From contig NZ_JACZFR010000030.1 in NCBI RefSeq assembly GCF_014904815.1, positions 1 through 64,000 on the forward strand: 64,000 nucleotides of DNA. The letters run 5' to 3'. How positions within the stretch are numbered: the stretch's first letter is position 1; the number at the start of each line of letters is the position of its first letter. The DNA is from Microbulbifer taiwanensis. GTDB lineage: Bacteria; Pseudomonadota; Gammaproteobacteria; Pseudomonadales; Cellvibrionaceae. Both the position numbers and the translations under genes were made by a program. Of this stretch, positions 25,801 through 35,310 are shown in pieces. Below the pieces are notes generated by a model. That model searched no databases. It was given only the letters and a program-made list of their open reading frames with translations, and was not told where the DNA came from.

Positions 25801-26979
25801 GTGTTTACAGGTAGTCGCAGCCGAACGCCGGTGATCCTATCCCTGGGCTTGTCGCAAACACTGGCTTGGGGATCGACCTACTACCTGCCGGCGGTATTGG
25901 CGGCGCCCATGGCCCGGGACCTGGGACTGTCCGACAGCAGTATTTTCGCCGCCTTTTCAGCGGCGCTGGTGATATCTGCGCTGATGGGCCCCGCAGTGGG
26001 ACGATCGATCGAACGTCGCGGAGGTCGCGATCTTCTGGCCATCTCCAGCCTGGTATGTGCCGCGGGCCTGATGCTACTCGGTTCGGCTGGCGGCCCGCTG
26101 CAGCTGTGGGGCGCCTGGTTGGTGATCGGCATAGGGATGGCGCTCGGACTCTACGAGCCGGCCTTCGCCACCCTGACCAGACTCTATGGTCGAGATGCAC
26201 GCAGCAGCATCACCGGTATCACCCTGATCGCCGGTTTCGCCAGCACCCTGTGCTGGCCGCTTTCCGCATGGCTGGAGGCGGATATGGACTGGAGGAATGC
26301 CTGCTATACATGGGCCGCAGCGCACCTCTTACTGGGATTGCCGCTTAACCGGCTCGGTATACCCTCCACAGACAGAGTCGTCGCCCAACCCGAGAAAACC
26401 CGGGTTGCCGGGAAGGAATCCGACGCGGGTATGGCAATGGTGCTGCTCGCGTCGGCTTTCTCGATCGTCTGGTTTATCAGCACCGGAATGGCTGCACACC
26501 TGCCTCGACTGCTGCAGGAATCCGGCCTGTCCCCGGCGGCGGCGATTGCCGCAGCCGGTCTGGTGGGACCGGCGCAAGTGGCGGCGCGGCTGTGTGAAGC
26601 CGCCCTGCAGCGGTACTGCCACCCCCTGCTCTCCGCACGCTTGGCCACCCTGGCCCACCCCGCCGGCGCATTCGGCGTCATCGCTATGGGAGCACCTGCC
26701 GCGAATGTTTTCAGCTTCCTGCACGGCTTTGGCAACGGCATCCTGACCATCGCCAAAGGCACTCTGCCGCTGGCGATCTTCGGTGCGCGGGATTACGGCT
26801 TGCGCCTTGGCCTATTGATGGCCCCGGCCCGATTTGCCCAGGCACTGTCCCCGCTGGCATTTGCCTTCCTGATTGAGCGCTTCGCTGACGGTGCGCTTTT
26901 CCTTTCCTGCGCCCTGGGGCTGCTTGCCTTTGCGATGCTTTCGCTGCTCAACCACCTGACAACAAGGAACCCCGTATGA
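25801..26979 (+). CDS. MFS transporter of the arsenic island (ArsK-like candidate)
   Basis: The 392-residue 12-helix MFS protein starts [34 protein letters not shown], a pattern seen in MFS exporters found in arsenic islands. I choose GTG 25801 as start because GGAGG lies five bases upstream; earlier ATGs fall within or beside the operator and lack a ribosome site. It overlaps arsH (ATGA), so the two are cotranslated. An arsenite/antimonite or organoarsenical exporter related to ArsK is possible, but the family assignment needs a database comparison. Confidence 0.75.
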   Translation: MFTGSRSRTPVILSLGLSQTLAWGSTYYLPAVLAAPMARDLGLSDSSIFAAFSAALVISALMGPAVGRSIERRGGRDLLAISSLVCAAGLMLLGSAGGPLQLWGAWLVIGIGMALGLYEPAFATLTRLYGRDARSSITGITLIAGFASTLCWPLSAWLEADMDWRNACYTWAAAHLLLGLPLNRLGIPSTDRVVAQPEKTRVAGKESDAGMAMVLLASAFSIVWFISTGMAAHLPRLLQESGLSPAAAIAAAGLVGPAQVAARLCEAALQRYCHPLLSARLATLAHPAGAFGVIAMGAPAANVFSFLHGFGNGILTIAKGTLPLAIFGARDYGLRLGLLMAPARFAQALSPLAFAFLIERFADGALFLSCALGLLAFAMLSLLNHLTTRNPV

Positions 26980-27728
26980 GAATTCGTACCCTTCCAGAGC
27001 CCGACTACCTGCCGGCACTCGAGCGCGACCTCACGGCCTCACTGCCGGGGAGCATACCCAATCCGTTGGGCCATCCGCCGCGGATACTGCTGCTGTATGG
27101 CTCCTTGCGCCAGCGCTCCTATTCGCGCCTGGTCGTGGAGGAGTCCGCGCGCCTATTGCGGTTGTTCGGCGCCGAGCCCCGCATCTATGATCCGGGCGAC
27201 CTGCCCCTGCCGGATCAGGTCAACGGCGATAACCACCCTGCAGTGCAAGAACTGCGGGAGCTCGCCCTCTGGTCCGAGGGGCAGGTTTGGTGCAGCCCGG
27301 AACGGCACGGCCAGATTACCGGAGTGATGAAGACGCAGATCGACCACCTGCCGCTCAACATGGGCGGCATAAGGCCCACCCAAGGGCGGACCCTGGCAGT
27401 GATGCAGGTAAGCGGCGGCTCCCAGTCATTCAATGCCGTCAACACCCTGCGGCTGCTGGGCCGTTGGATGCGTATGTTCACCATCCCCAATCAGTCCAGC
27501 GTTCCCAAGGCTTTTCAGGAATTTGGCGACGATGGCAGGATGCGACCATCGCCGCTCTACGAGCGGGTCGTGGATGTGATGGAAGAGCTGGTGCGCTTCA
27601 CCCTGCTGCTTCGACCCCACACCAACGCCCTGACCGACCGCTACTCGGAGCGCAGGGAGGCCGCCAGCCCCGGGATCGACAGCAAAACAGATCTATCCGC
27701 AATTGCGGTGCGACAGCAATCCCGCTGA
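26976..27728 (+). CDS. arsH: ArsH NADPH-dependent FMN reductase
   Basis: The 250-residue flavoprotein has the ArsH landmarks: [20 protein letters not shown] (FMN phosphate loop), [23 protein letters not shown] and [23 protein letters not shown]. ArsH oxidises trivalent methyl- and aryl-arsenicals to less toxic pentavalent forms. It is the last gene of the island. Its start overlaps the stop of the MFS gene. Confidence 0.94.
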   Translation: MRIRTLPEPDYLPALERDLTASLPGSIPNPLGHPPRILLLYGSLRQRSYSRLVVEESARLLRLFGAEPRIYDPGDLPLPDQVNGDNHPAVQELRELALWSEGQVWCSPERHGQITGVMKTQIDHLPLNMGGIRPTQGRTLAVMQVSGGSQSFNAVNTLRLLGRWMRMFTIPNQSSVPKAFQEFGDDGRMRPSPLYERVVDVMEELVRFTLLLRPHTNALTDRYSERREAASPGIDSKTDLSAIAVRQQSR

Positions 27729-27785
27729 AAGCGGTGAGTTTGCAGGCTGCCGCAGAGTAGCGGTGCGCACAGTGCACCCTGCCCG

Positions 27786-28589
27786 CTATTGCCCACCGAG
27801 CGAGCGATTGAACACGCCGGCCAGTCGCACGCCCGCCTGACGCAGCCGCTGTTCGACAACTTTCCTGTTGCGCTGGTAGTACTTTTCCCCAAGTCTTGCC
27901 TCATCGGTATAGGCGTGGCTGTGCACCAGGTGCTGGGACTCGGCCGCCCAATCCGGCGCATCGCTCGCCTGCCAGCTCTGGCGCTGCGGTTCGGAAATGG
28001 TTTCCAGCTGTGAGTGGGCGTATTGCCGCCAGTCCCGCACAAAACCCGCCGGCAGGTAGACATCCCAGAGCGCGTGCAGATTTGTCGGGAAGCCAAAGAA
28101 CTGCACTTTTATGTCGTTACCACCGCGATCACTCGCCAGGCCTGTGTGCAACGGCTGGTGCAGGTCGCCGACAAAGTGGGCAATAAACAGCAGTGCCTGC
28201 GCGCGCTCGCTTTCCGTCGCGTGACGGTCGGCGAGTACTCTTTCGTACTGCGCCAACGCCCTCAGGATACAGCCCGCTTTCGGGCAATCCCTGGATTCCA
28301 CATAGCCATCCCATTGCCGCGACAGACTGATATAGTGCAGCGGCGCGGCCCAGTCATAGTTGCTGTCGCTGCGGATCCGATCCGCCCAGGTGGTCGCCTC
28401 GGCCAGGCTGGACTCTCCAGCGCTCTGCAAGAGCTGCTCCACTTCGAGCCTCACTTCCGGCTGTAGATAGCTCCAGGCAATCTCTCCGACTACCCGGTGA
28501 CCATCGTCTCCCCAACCATAGACTTTTGACACAGACAGAACAGCAAGAAACGCCAAAGATAAGCGAATAATATTTGATAATCTTCCCAT
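27786..28589 (-). CDS. S1/P1-type zinc nuclease, secreted
   Basis: The 267-residue protein has a signal peptide cut before W26, giving a mature N-terminal Trp as in P1 nuclease, where the amino terminus binds zinc. H31 follows at the expected spacing. Other ligand motifs are TWADRIRSD, LHYISL, FIAHFVGDLHQPLHTG and GGNDIKVQFFGFPTNLHALWD. The family cleaves single-stranded DNA/RNA and 3'-nucleotides, and three Zn ions are expected. It probably recovers phosphate and nucleosides outside the cytoplasm. It is divergent from an Oar-like TonB receptor. Confidence 0.93.
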   Translation of the reverse strand: MGRLSNIIRLSLAFLAVLSVSKVYGWGDDGHRVVGEIAWSYLQPEVRLEVEQLLQSAGESSLAEATTWADRIRSDSNYDWAAPLHYISLSRQWDGYVESRDCPKAGCILRALAQYERVLADRHATESERAQALLFIAHFVGDLHQPLHTGLASDRGGNDIKVQFFGFPTNLHALWDVYLPAGFVRDWRQYAHSQLETISEPQRQSWQASDAPDWAAESQHLVHSHAYTDEARLGEKYYQRNRKVVEQRLRQAGVRLAGVFNRSLGGQ

Positions 28590-28825
28590 CGAATAAATTC
28601 CACTAAATATTTACCGACAGATTCTAGTTATTGTTTGTGACAGATTATGCCGCGTCATATTTCTGTTAAAAAATAGAGATATAAACGCAACAACTCCTTC
28701 ACCTCTACGTCAATTACTCCTGCTAAAAAGCGCACTGGCAAGAACTTATAAAAAAAGTTCCCAGTGCCAATTAAAAAAATCCTTACTGCCAATCCTATTG
28801 GCCATTTCGAGACCAGGAGAATTTC
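28590..28825. other. AT-rich divergent promoter region
   Basis: This is the most AT-rich gap in the first half of the window, between the nuclease and the Oar-like receptor genes. No gene or clear operator palindrome was seen. The receptor's ribosome site CAGGAGAATTTC lies at its right end. Confidence 0.5.
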
Positions 28826-31800
28826 ATGAAACGCTGCTTGTTCCCGCGCGCACTCTTATCTGCCGCGGTGATCTCGGCGATGGGCACGATGCCCGTGGCC
28901 AATGCGCAGGAAACCTCTGCCACCATTCGCGGTATTGTCACCGGCACCGGAGGCCAACCGGTGATCAATGCAAAAGTGATTGCCATCCACACGCCGTCCA
29001 ACAGCCGCAGCGAGATCCTCAGCGGCGAATCCGGCCGCTTCAACCTCAGCGGCCTGCGAGTGGGCGGCCCCTACCGGATCACCGTGGAATCGGAACAGGG
29101 TGAGCAGCAACTGAATGGTGTTTACCTGACCCTGGGCGACCCGCTCTCACTGCCCCTGAGTCTCGATGCATCCGCGCTGGAAGAAGTGAGCGTCGTCGGG
29201 CGCATGGAGGACGGCGCCGGCAATGTACTCGGCCCAGCTTCCCACTTTACCCTCGCCGACCTGGAGAATGCCCCCGCCGTCAATCGCGACCTGAAAGACC
29301 TGGTGCGCCTGGACCCGCGCGTCTATATCGACGAGTCTCATGCCGACGGCGTGCAGTGCGCCGGCGCCAATCCGCGTTTCAACAGCCTCACCGTCGACGG
29401 CGTGCGCATGAACGACAACTTTGGCCTGAACAGCAACGGCTACCCCACCGAGCGCATGCCCTTCTCCTACGACGCCATCGACCAGGTGGCCCTGGAGCTG
29501 GCACCCTTCGATGTTCAGTACGGCGGCTTCAGCGCCTGTAATATCAACGCTGTGACCAAATCCGGCAGCAACGAGTGGCACGGTTCCGTCTTCTACGACT
29601 ACACCGACGACGGCCTGCGCGGCGACCAGCTCGAGGGCGATGAGTTTTTTGTCGAGTCCTTCGACGAGCAGCGCTACAGCACCACCCTGTCCGGCCCGAT
29701 CATTCAGGACAAACTGTTCTTCTTTACCGCCTACGAGAAACTCGATGGCGTGGATACCTTTTCGCGCGGCCCGGCCGGATCTGGCGCCCCCACCCAAGTC
29801 CAGGGCGTCAGCCAGGCCCAGGTGGACGAGATACTGCGCATCGCGCGCGATGTTTACGGCTACGAGCCCGGTGGCCTGCCCACCAGCCTGCCGGTGGAAG
29901 ACGAAAAGCTGCTGGTAAAAATTGACTGGAATATCACCGACGGCCAGCGCGCCGCCTTCACTTACAACTACAACGACGGCTTCACCATCGCCGAGTCCGA
30001 CGGCGACAGCAACGAGCTGGAGTTCTCCAACCACTTCTACGAGCGCGGCGCCGAGCTGAACGCCTACGTGGCCCAGCTCTTCTCCGACTGGAGCGATGTC
30101 TTCTCTACCGAATTCAAGATCGGCTATTCCGAGCTGGACAATCGCCAGCTGCCCCTGGGCGGCACCGAATTCGGCGAAGTGCAGATCAATACGGCAAACG
30201 ATCACGACGGCGACGGCAACGCCTCGGAAGCCATCGTCTACCTGGGGGCGGACGACTCCCGCCACGCCAACAAGCTGTCGTACGAAACCTTCACCCTCAA
30301 GCTGGCCGGCAACCTGCAGCTGAACGACCACAACCTCTACTTCGGCTACGAGCGCGATACTTTCGACGTGTTCAATATGTTCGTGCAGGAGGCCGAGGGC
30401 GAGTACCGCTTCAACAGCATCGCGGATTTTGAAGCCGGCATCGCCGATCGCATTACCTACGAGAGCGCGGCGGGCAGCAACGACCCCACCGACGCCGGTG
30501 CGGAGTTCGCCTACACCACCAACTCTCTCTACGCCCAGGACGAGTACCAGTTCGCCAATGTCGACCTCACACTGGTCGCCGGCCTGCGCTACGACTGGTA
30601 CCAGAGTGATGACCACCCGGTGGAGAACCCCGCAGTTGAAGCCGCATACGGTATCCGCAACACGGAAAACATGGACGGCAAGGACCTGCTGCAACCGCGC
30701 CTGGGCCTCAACTGGAATGTGAACGACGCACTGGAAGTACACGGCGGTATCGGCCTCTACTCCGGCGGCAACCCCAATGTGTGGATTTCCAACAACTACT
30801 CCAACAACGGCGTGATCCAGCTGGAAGTGCGCGATGAAAGCGGCACGCCCCTGGCGGATATGGACTGGACCGGCAGCGGCCGCCCCATCTACGACATTCC
30901 CCAGGATCTCTACGACCAGGTGGCCGGCGGCAGCACCTCCGGCAGCGTCAACCTGATGGACCCGGATTTTGAGATACCCTCCAGCTGGAAGTACGCCCTC
31001 GGCGCCAGCTACCTGTTCGAGAATGGCTACCTGGCCAGCGCCGACCTGCTGCACAGCGAATTCCAGGACGCCGCCATCATCCGCGACATCTCCCTGGAAC
31101 AGGTCGGCACCGCCGCTGCCGACGGCCGCCCCCTCTACGCCGCCAGTAACGGCCGCCGGGAAGACTATATGCTGACCAATGTGGACGGCGACTCCGGCTA
31201 CTCCACTTCGCTGTCGCTGGGACTCTCCAAGTCCTTCGACTTCGGTCTGGACCTGGCAGTGGGTTACGCCTACACCGAGGCGGAAGACGTCAATCCGATG
31301 ACCAGCTCCGTGGCCTTCTCCAACTACAGCGGTGTCGCCACCGCCGACGCGCAAGATCCGGGTACCGCCACCTCCAACTACGCGATACCGCACCGCTTCA
31401 CCCTGAAGCTGGACTACGGGCGCGAGTTCCTCAGTGGCTATGAGACCCGCGTGACCCTGTTCGGCTCAATGAACGAAGGGCGCCCCTACACCTACACCTT
31501 CTACAATCCCTATGGTTCCGACTTCGGCGCCTACGCCGACCAGTACCGCCAGTTGCTGTATGTACCCAGCGGCGAAAACGATGCAGGTGTGGTATTCGGG
31601 GAGGACTTCGATACCGATGCTTTCTTCGCCTGGGCCGACAAGGAGGATCTGGATCGCGGCGACATCGTCGAGCGCAACGAGCTGACCAGCGACTGGTGGA
31701 GCCGCCTGGACCTGCGCATCAACCAGGAGCTGCCGGGCTTCCGCGCCGGCGACCGCGCCAACGCCTACTTCGTCGTGGAAAACCTGGGTAACCTGCTGAA

Positions 31801-31978
31801 TGACGACTGGGGTGTGATGTACGAGACAGGCTTCCCGCTGTCCCAGGCCGCAGTCCAGGTCAGCATGGACGAGCAGAACCGCTATGTGTTCGAGGAGTTC
31901 CTCGATCCGGCAGGACAGACCCGTGTCGCCGAACCCTCCTTCTGGAAGGCACGACTGGGTATTCGCTACCAGTTCTGA
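28826..31978 (+). CDS. Oar-like TonB-dependent receptor with N-terminal carboxypeptidase-regulatory domain
   Basis: The 1050-residue outer-membrane protein has a signal peptide (to about VANAQ). A CarboxypepD_reg-like beta-sandwich comes next (about 32-115, SATIRGIVTGTGGQPVINAKV). It is followed by a plug with KDLVRLDPRVYID and FNSLTVDGVRMNDNFGL, and a barrel ending RLGIRYQF. This is the Oar/OmpA-related subgroup of TonB receptors. Members are linked to uptake of large peptides or to protease release, but the ligand here is unknown. The ribosome site AGGAGAA is well placed. A terminator follows at 32038. Confidence 0.9.
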   Translation: MKRCLFPRALLSAAVISAMGTMPVANAQETSATIRGIVTGTGGQPVINAKVIAIHTPSNSRSEILSGESGRFNLSGLRVGGPYRITVESEQGEQQLNGVYLTLGDPLSLPLSLDASALEEVSVVGRMEDGAGNVLGPASHFTLADLENAPAVNRDLKDLVRLDPRVYIDESHADGVQCAGANPRFNSLTVDGVRMNDNFGLNSNGYPTERMPFSYDAIDQVALELAPFDVQYGGFSACNINAVTKSGSNEWHGSVFYDYTDDGLRGDQLEGDEFFVESFDEQRYSTTLSGPIIQDKLFFFTAYEKLDGVDTFSRGPAGSGAPTQVQGVSQAQVDEILRIARDVYGYEPGGLPTSLPVEDEKLLVKIDWNITDGQRAAFTYNYNDGFTIAESDGDSNELEFSNHFYERGAELNAYVAQLFSDWSDVFSTEFKIGYSELDNRQLPLGGTEFGEVQINTANDHDGDGNASEAIVYLGADDSRHANKLSYETFTLKLAGNLQLNDHNLYFGYERDTFDVFNMFVQEAEGEYRFNSIADFEAGIADRITYESAAGSNDPTDAGAEFAYTTNSLYAQDEYQFANVDLTLVAGLRYDWYQSDDHPVENPAVEAAYGIRNTENMDGKDLLQPRLGLNWNVNDALEVHGGIGLYSGGNPNVWISNNYSNNGVIQLEVRDESGTPLADMDWTGSGRPIYDIPQDLYDQVAGGSTSGSVNLMDPDFEIPSSWKYALGASYLFENGYLASADLLHSEFQDAAIIRDISLEQVGTAAADGRPLYAASNGRREDYMLTNVDGDSGYSTSLSLGLSKSFDFGLDLAVGYAYTEAEDVNPMTSSVAFSNYSGVATADAQDPGTATSNYAIPHRFTLKLDYGREFLSGYETRVTLFGSMNEGRPYTYTFYNPYGSDFGAYADQYRQLLYVPSGENDAGVVFGEDFDTDAFFAWADKEDLDRGDIVERNELTSDWWSRLDLRINQELPGFRAGDRANAYFVVENLGNLLNDDWGVMYETGFPLSQAAVQVSMDEQNRYVFEEFLDPAGQTRVAEPSFWKARLGIRYQF

Positions 31979-32037
31979 CGAAATGGATGCCGGGTGTAGC
32001 CCGGCACCCGTGCCTGCCTGAAGCAATGAAAACTACA

Positions 32038-32062
32038 GGGCGGATGGCATATCCGCCCTTTA
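32038..32062. terminator. Terminator after the Oar-like receptor
   Basis: The stem GGGCGGAT/ATCCGCCC with loop GGCAT is followed by TTTATTG. Confidence 0.6.
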
Positions 32063-32081
32063 TTGTGCCTGGCAGCACCCT

Positions 32082-32205
32082 TGTAGGAGCAGCCGCCCGC
32101 TCGCGGCCGCGATCAGGGTTTCAGGTTGCGACTGGCATCTATCGCGGCCATGGGCCACTCCTGCGGTCACTACCGGACCGGCGGGCGAACTTTATCGCCC
32201 ACTGC
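32082..32205. repeat. GTAGGAGC/CGCGGCC repeat cluster
   Basis: Between convergent genes, CTTGTAGGAGCAGCCGCCCG leads into CGCGGCCGCGATCAGG and, further on, ATCGCGGCCATGGGCCACTCCTGC, an inverted, decayed copy. It belongs to the same repeat type as 23927-23998 and 60190-60352. Confidence 0.5.
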
Positions 32206-32220
32206 CATTTCGGCTGCCGA

Positions 32221-34434
32221 CTAGCCGGCGTTACCCAACCAGCGCTCCAGGGTTTCACACAGTGCATCCTTGCTCAGGGGCTTGGTCAGGAAATCATCCA
32301 TACCCGCCGCCAGGCAGCGCCCCTCGAACTGCTCTTCCGTGGTGCTGGTCAGTGCGACGATTGGCAATCGGTCGTCCGGCGTGTTTTCCGCCTCCCAGCG
32401 GCGCAAGCTCTCGATAATCTCCGCACTGTGCTCGGTATTCTGCTGGCAATCCACCAGCAACAGGTCATATCCGCCATCCGGCATCTGCTGCAGCGCATCC
32501 TCGACTGACGCGGCGACATCCACGCGATAGCCCAGCGCCTGCAGCATCTCCTCGGTCACCCCCTGATGCTGTCGGGATTCCTCAATCAATAGCAGGGAAC
32601 GCTGTTGGGGTTGATCCACGCCACCACAGACGATACGCCGACTGGCCTTTTTCACCCCGCCAAACAACCGCGCGATCAGGGCATCGTGCAGTTCCTTGCG
32701 CGTCACCGGCCGCGCCAGGTACTGCGCCGAGGGCAATACCTGCAGTAAAGGCGTGAAATCGGTCTTGTGGCCCTGACCACCGAGGCAGATCAGCGGATGC
32801 TGGTCTCCGTCCAGTTCGGCCTGCTTGAGAATTCTGGACACCTCCTGCAGCAGCCCGGAATCGCCCATGGCCGGTGCCAGTAGTATCAACTGTTTTCTCT
32901 CCAGAGCGCCTCGAAGAGCCTGTTCCACCTCCCCGCGCGTATCCGCCATCCATTTGAGGCTGCCCACCTCCATACCGAAAGAGCGCAGTACCTGCGCCAG
33001 CCCGGCGACAAACAGTCCCTTCTGATGCACCAACAGCACCTCGAAGTCCTGCAGGCGCCTGTCCGGGGTCAGGTAAACCCGCTGGTTGGGCTCCATGGTG
33101 AATTTCACCACCACCTGGTAGCGATTGCCCTCCGGCGTCGAATGCAGCTGCAGATAGCCCCCCATGGCTTCCGCCAGGCCCTTGGCGATCGACAGCCCCA
33201 GGCCGGTGGTGACCTGGGTGGTGTCCAGGCGGGCGAAGGCGCCGAACAGCTCGCTCTCATCCGGCAGTATCTCGCCGCGACCATCGTCGTTGAGGCTGAT
33301 CGTCATCTGCCCCTCGGCACTGGTGATCGGGGTGAAACTCACCTGCCCCCAGAGTTCACCCACCTGGGCAATGACCGTGGCCGAATCCACCAGGTTGCGG
33401 ATCAACTGCGCCGTCTTGCGATTGTCACCGGTCACCATGACCGGCAGGTTGTCGTCGATCTGGAAATTGAATTCCAGTCGCTGGCGGTGTGCGGCGCGGG
33501 CGGCAAATTTGAAGGATTTCTCGATCGTCTTGACCAGGTTGAAGGTTCCCTGGCGCAGGCGTATGTCCTTGCGCGCCACGCGCGTGAAGAGACCCACATT
33601 GTCCACCAACTTCAGCTGCTGGCTGCCGGCGGTTTTCGCCAGCCGCACCCACTCGCGCTGTCGCTCCGTCAGGGACTCCGCTTCGAGCAGAGCCAGGGCG
33701 CCGAGGGAATCGGACAGCTGGCTGCGAAACTCCTGGCCAATATTGGCGACGAATTCGTTGGTCAGCTCCACTGCCGCCTCCGAATGCTTGCGCGCCGCTG
33801 CCAGGCTGCTGGCGCGCTGCTGCAACTCCTGCATGGCGGTGAGGCGATCCCAGTAGTTTTCCGACTCCCGTCGCGCCTGGTGGGCGGTCAACCAGACAAA
33901 GGCAAAGGTCAGAGCGCCATAAATGGTGCCGATAATCTCCCCGGACAGCACAGCCTGAACCGCCGCCGGCATCAGCGGCAAAGCAATAAACCAGGTCAGG
34001 AATCGGTGATAGGGCGCGAAAACCGAAGTGACACTCGAGCAGAAAATAACCGTGTAGAGCCACAGGAACTGGGTTTCCGGCGCGAATCCCAGCAGCCACA
34101 CATGGCAGTAGAGGATAAGCCCCCACCAGGCGGCACCGACAGTCGAGGCGAGGAAGTAGCGCTGGCGCCAGCGGTGCGGACCGGTGGAATACAGGTAGCT
34201 GAACCGGAACACATAGTAGCCGCGCAGCAGGGTCAGCAACACGAAGCCGATCCCCAGTACCAGCAGCAGCCGAGGCGCCTCGATGCGGAGATCGCCGATT
34301 GCGGCGGCGATCAGCAGGGCACAGAGGGACAGCAGCATACCCCGCCGGCTGTATTTTGCGATGCGCGTGTCGGTGGCGCGGCATACGCGGCGGTCTTTTT
34401 GGACTTTGATTTCGGGGCGATCAAATATCGGCAT
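32221..34434 (-). CDS. Membrane hybrid sensor kinase with degenerate H-box and two receiver domains
   Basis: The 737-residue protein starts with about six membrane helices (to about residue 190), then a coiled coil (TAMQELQQRASSLAAARKHSE) and a kinase core. The H-box reads FVANIGQEFRSQL, with Gln (Q234) where the phospho-accepting His belongs. The ATPase part keeps DDGRGE and TGLGLSIAKGLAEAMGG, but its N-box reads RNLVDSA instead of N-L-x-x-N-A. A degenerate receiver-like domain follows (about 465-590), then a normal-looking receiver with phospho-acceptor D662 (LLLVDCQQ) and the TKP lysine. It may sense without autophosphorylating and be phosphorylated in trans. The start is ATG 34434 rather than TTG 34452. 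Confidence 0.85.
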   Translation of the reverse strand: MPIFDRPEIKVQKDRRVCRATDTRIAKYSRRGMLLSLCALLIAAAIGDLRIEAPRLLLVLGIGFVLLTLLRGYYVFRFSYLYSTGPHRWRQRYFLASTVGAAWWGLILYCHVWLLGFAPETQFLWLYTVIFCSSVTSVFAPYHRFLTWFIALPLMPAAVQAVLSGEIIGTIYGALTFAFVWLTAHQARRESENYWDRLTAMQELQQRASSLAAARKHSEAAVELTNEFVANIGQEFRSQLSDSLGALALLEAESLTERQREWVRLAKTAGSQQLKLVDNVGLFTRVARKDIRLRQGTFNLVKTIEKSFKFAARAAHRQRLEFNFQIDDNLPVMVTGDNRKTAQLIRNLVDSATVIAQVGELWGQVSFTPITSAEGQMTISLNDDGRGEILPDESELFGAFARLDTTQVTTGLGLSIAKGLAEAMGGYLQLHSTPEGNRYQVVVKFTMEPNQRVYLTPDRRLQDFEVLLVHQKGLFVAGLAQVLRSFGMEVGSLKWMADTRGEVEQALRGALERKQLILLAPAMGDSGLLQEVSRILKQAELDGDQHPLICLGGQGHKTDFTPLLQVLPSAQYLARPVTRKELHDALIARLFGGVKKASRRIVCGGVDQPQQRSLLLIEESRQHQGVTEEMLQALGYRVDVAASVEDALQQMPDGGYDLLLVDCQQNTEHSAEIIESLRRWEAENTPDDRLPIVALTSTTEEQFEGRCLAAGMDDFLTKPLSKDALCETLERWLGNAG

Positions 34435-34470
34435 GGAGATCTTCCCGGGCAAGCCGGGCTTCCAGTTGCT

Positions 34471-34674
34471 TTAGCCTAATCCCAGTATCTCGACCAGGAC
34501 TGTTTTTATTAGAAAGCCGAGCAATCCCAGGCCCAGCGCGATAAAGAGGATCAGGGTCCCGAATCGCCCGGCCTTGGACTCCTTGGCCAGGTTCCAGACG
34601 ATGAAGACCATGAATAGGATAAGTCCGCCAACTCCCAGCCAGAGGGAGTACTCTTCAAACTGCTCAAAGGACAT
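34471..34674 (-). CDS. DUF2788 family small membrane protein
   Basis: The 67-residue protein has two hydrophobic helices (YSLWLGVGGLILFMVFIVWNLA and TLILFIALGLGLLGFLIKTVLVE) joined by a short charged loop, KESKAGRFG. This matches the DUF2788 family of gammaproteobacteria, of unknown function. I use ATG 34674; the open frame extends upstream into a repeat element and is not thought to be coding there. It lies 36 bp before the sensor kinase gene in the same direction and may be cotranscribed with it. Confidence 0.75.
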   Translation of the reverse strand: MSFEQFEEYSLWLGVGGLILFMVFIVWNLAKESKAGRFGTLILFIALGLGLLGFLIKTVLVEILGLG

Positions 34675-34720
34675 ACGCCGCCCGCCTGAAAATTTGGCGC
34701 GCATTGTACAGTGACCCTTG

Positions 34721-34804
34721 ATAAGTGGCGAGTGATGAGTGGTCAGTGTTGAGTGCAAGAAACGGAACCGCCAACTTCCCCGCTAACCACTAATCACTGA
34801 CCGC
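34721..34804. repeat. Inverted repeat element with 7-bp periodic arms (AGTGNNN)
   Basis: The left arm has AGTG at exactly 7-bp steps (34724, 34731, 34738, 34745, 34752). The right arm (34782-34804) carries the complementary CCACTAATCACTGACC. Between them are about 25 bp. The layout resembles the GCGGAAT-periodic elements in gspI and gspJ, though the heptamer differs. Confidence 0.65.
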
Positions 34805-34809
34805 TCCCA

Positions 34810-35082
34810 TCAGGCTCCCTGATAGTAGTCGCCATCCTCCCCCGCGCGAGTACCGCAGCGCAGGCGCCGCACTTCACGGTCGCGATAGCGGCTGTCGTGC
34901 CAGCAGCGTGGCAACGCCTCGCCGGAGAGGAAACTCAGTTGGGTTTTGTCAAACACCTCCGGATCCTGCATCTCTTCGCCCCAGAGATAGCGGCCGACCA
35001 CGGTCAGCTCATAGGGATTGGACAGTGTCACAATATCGGCCACCTCTACCAGGTGGTTGGTGGATGTATCTTTAAATAGCAT
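34810..35082 (-). CDS. Conserved hypothetical protein
   Basis: A 90-residue product (ATG 35082; ATG 35094 is also possible) with LFKDTSTNHLVEVADIVTLSNPYELTVVGRYLWGEEMQDPEVFDKTQLSFLSGEALPRCWHDSRYR. Short proteins of this pattern, with the EEMQDPE and GEALPRCW segments, are conserved in Pseudomonas and relatives, where some are loosely labelled acetyltransferase; that label is not supported by any catalytic motif here. It has no signal peptide or membrane segment. The tail after about residue 70 is rich in Arg and looks less conserved. It is the first gene upstream of the 7-bp periodic repeat and DUF2788. Confidence 0.6.
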   Translation of the reverse strand: MLFKDTSTNHLVEVADIVTLSNPYELTVVGRYLWGEEMQDPEVFDKTQLSFLSGEALPRCWHDSRYRDREVRRLRCGTRAGEDGDYYQGA

Positions 35083-35310
35083 CTTGGCACCCATTTCGTC
35101 TCGCTAACCTCAGTATAGGGCTTCTGACGCCATATCCCTGAAAGGCCGCGAGAAAATACCGGGGAACCGTCCACTCTATAAACTTCAAGAAAAACGAACA
35201 TCAACAGGGAAAAACTGCAACGACCTATCGATAATTTAGAAAAGCCAGACAAAAATTCTATCCAACATTTCGAATTGCGCTTTCCGACTCCTGAAGCGTT
35301 GCTATCTGCG

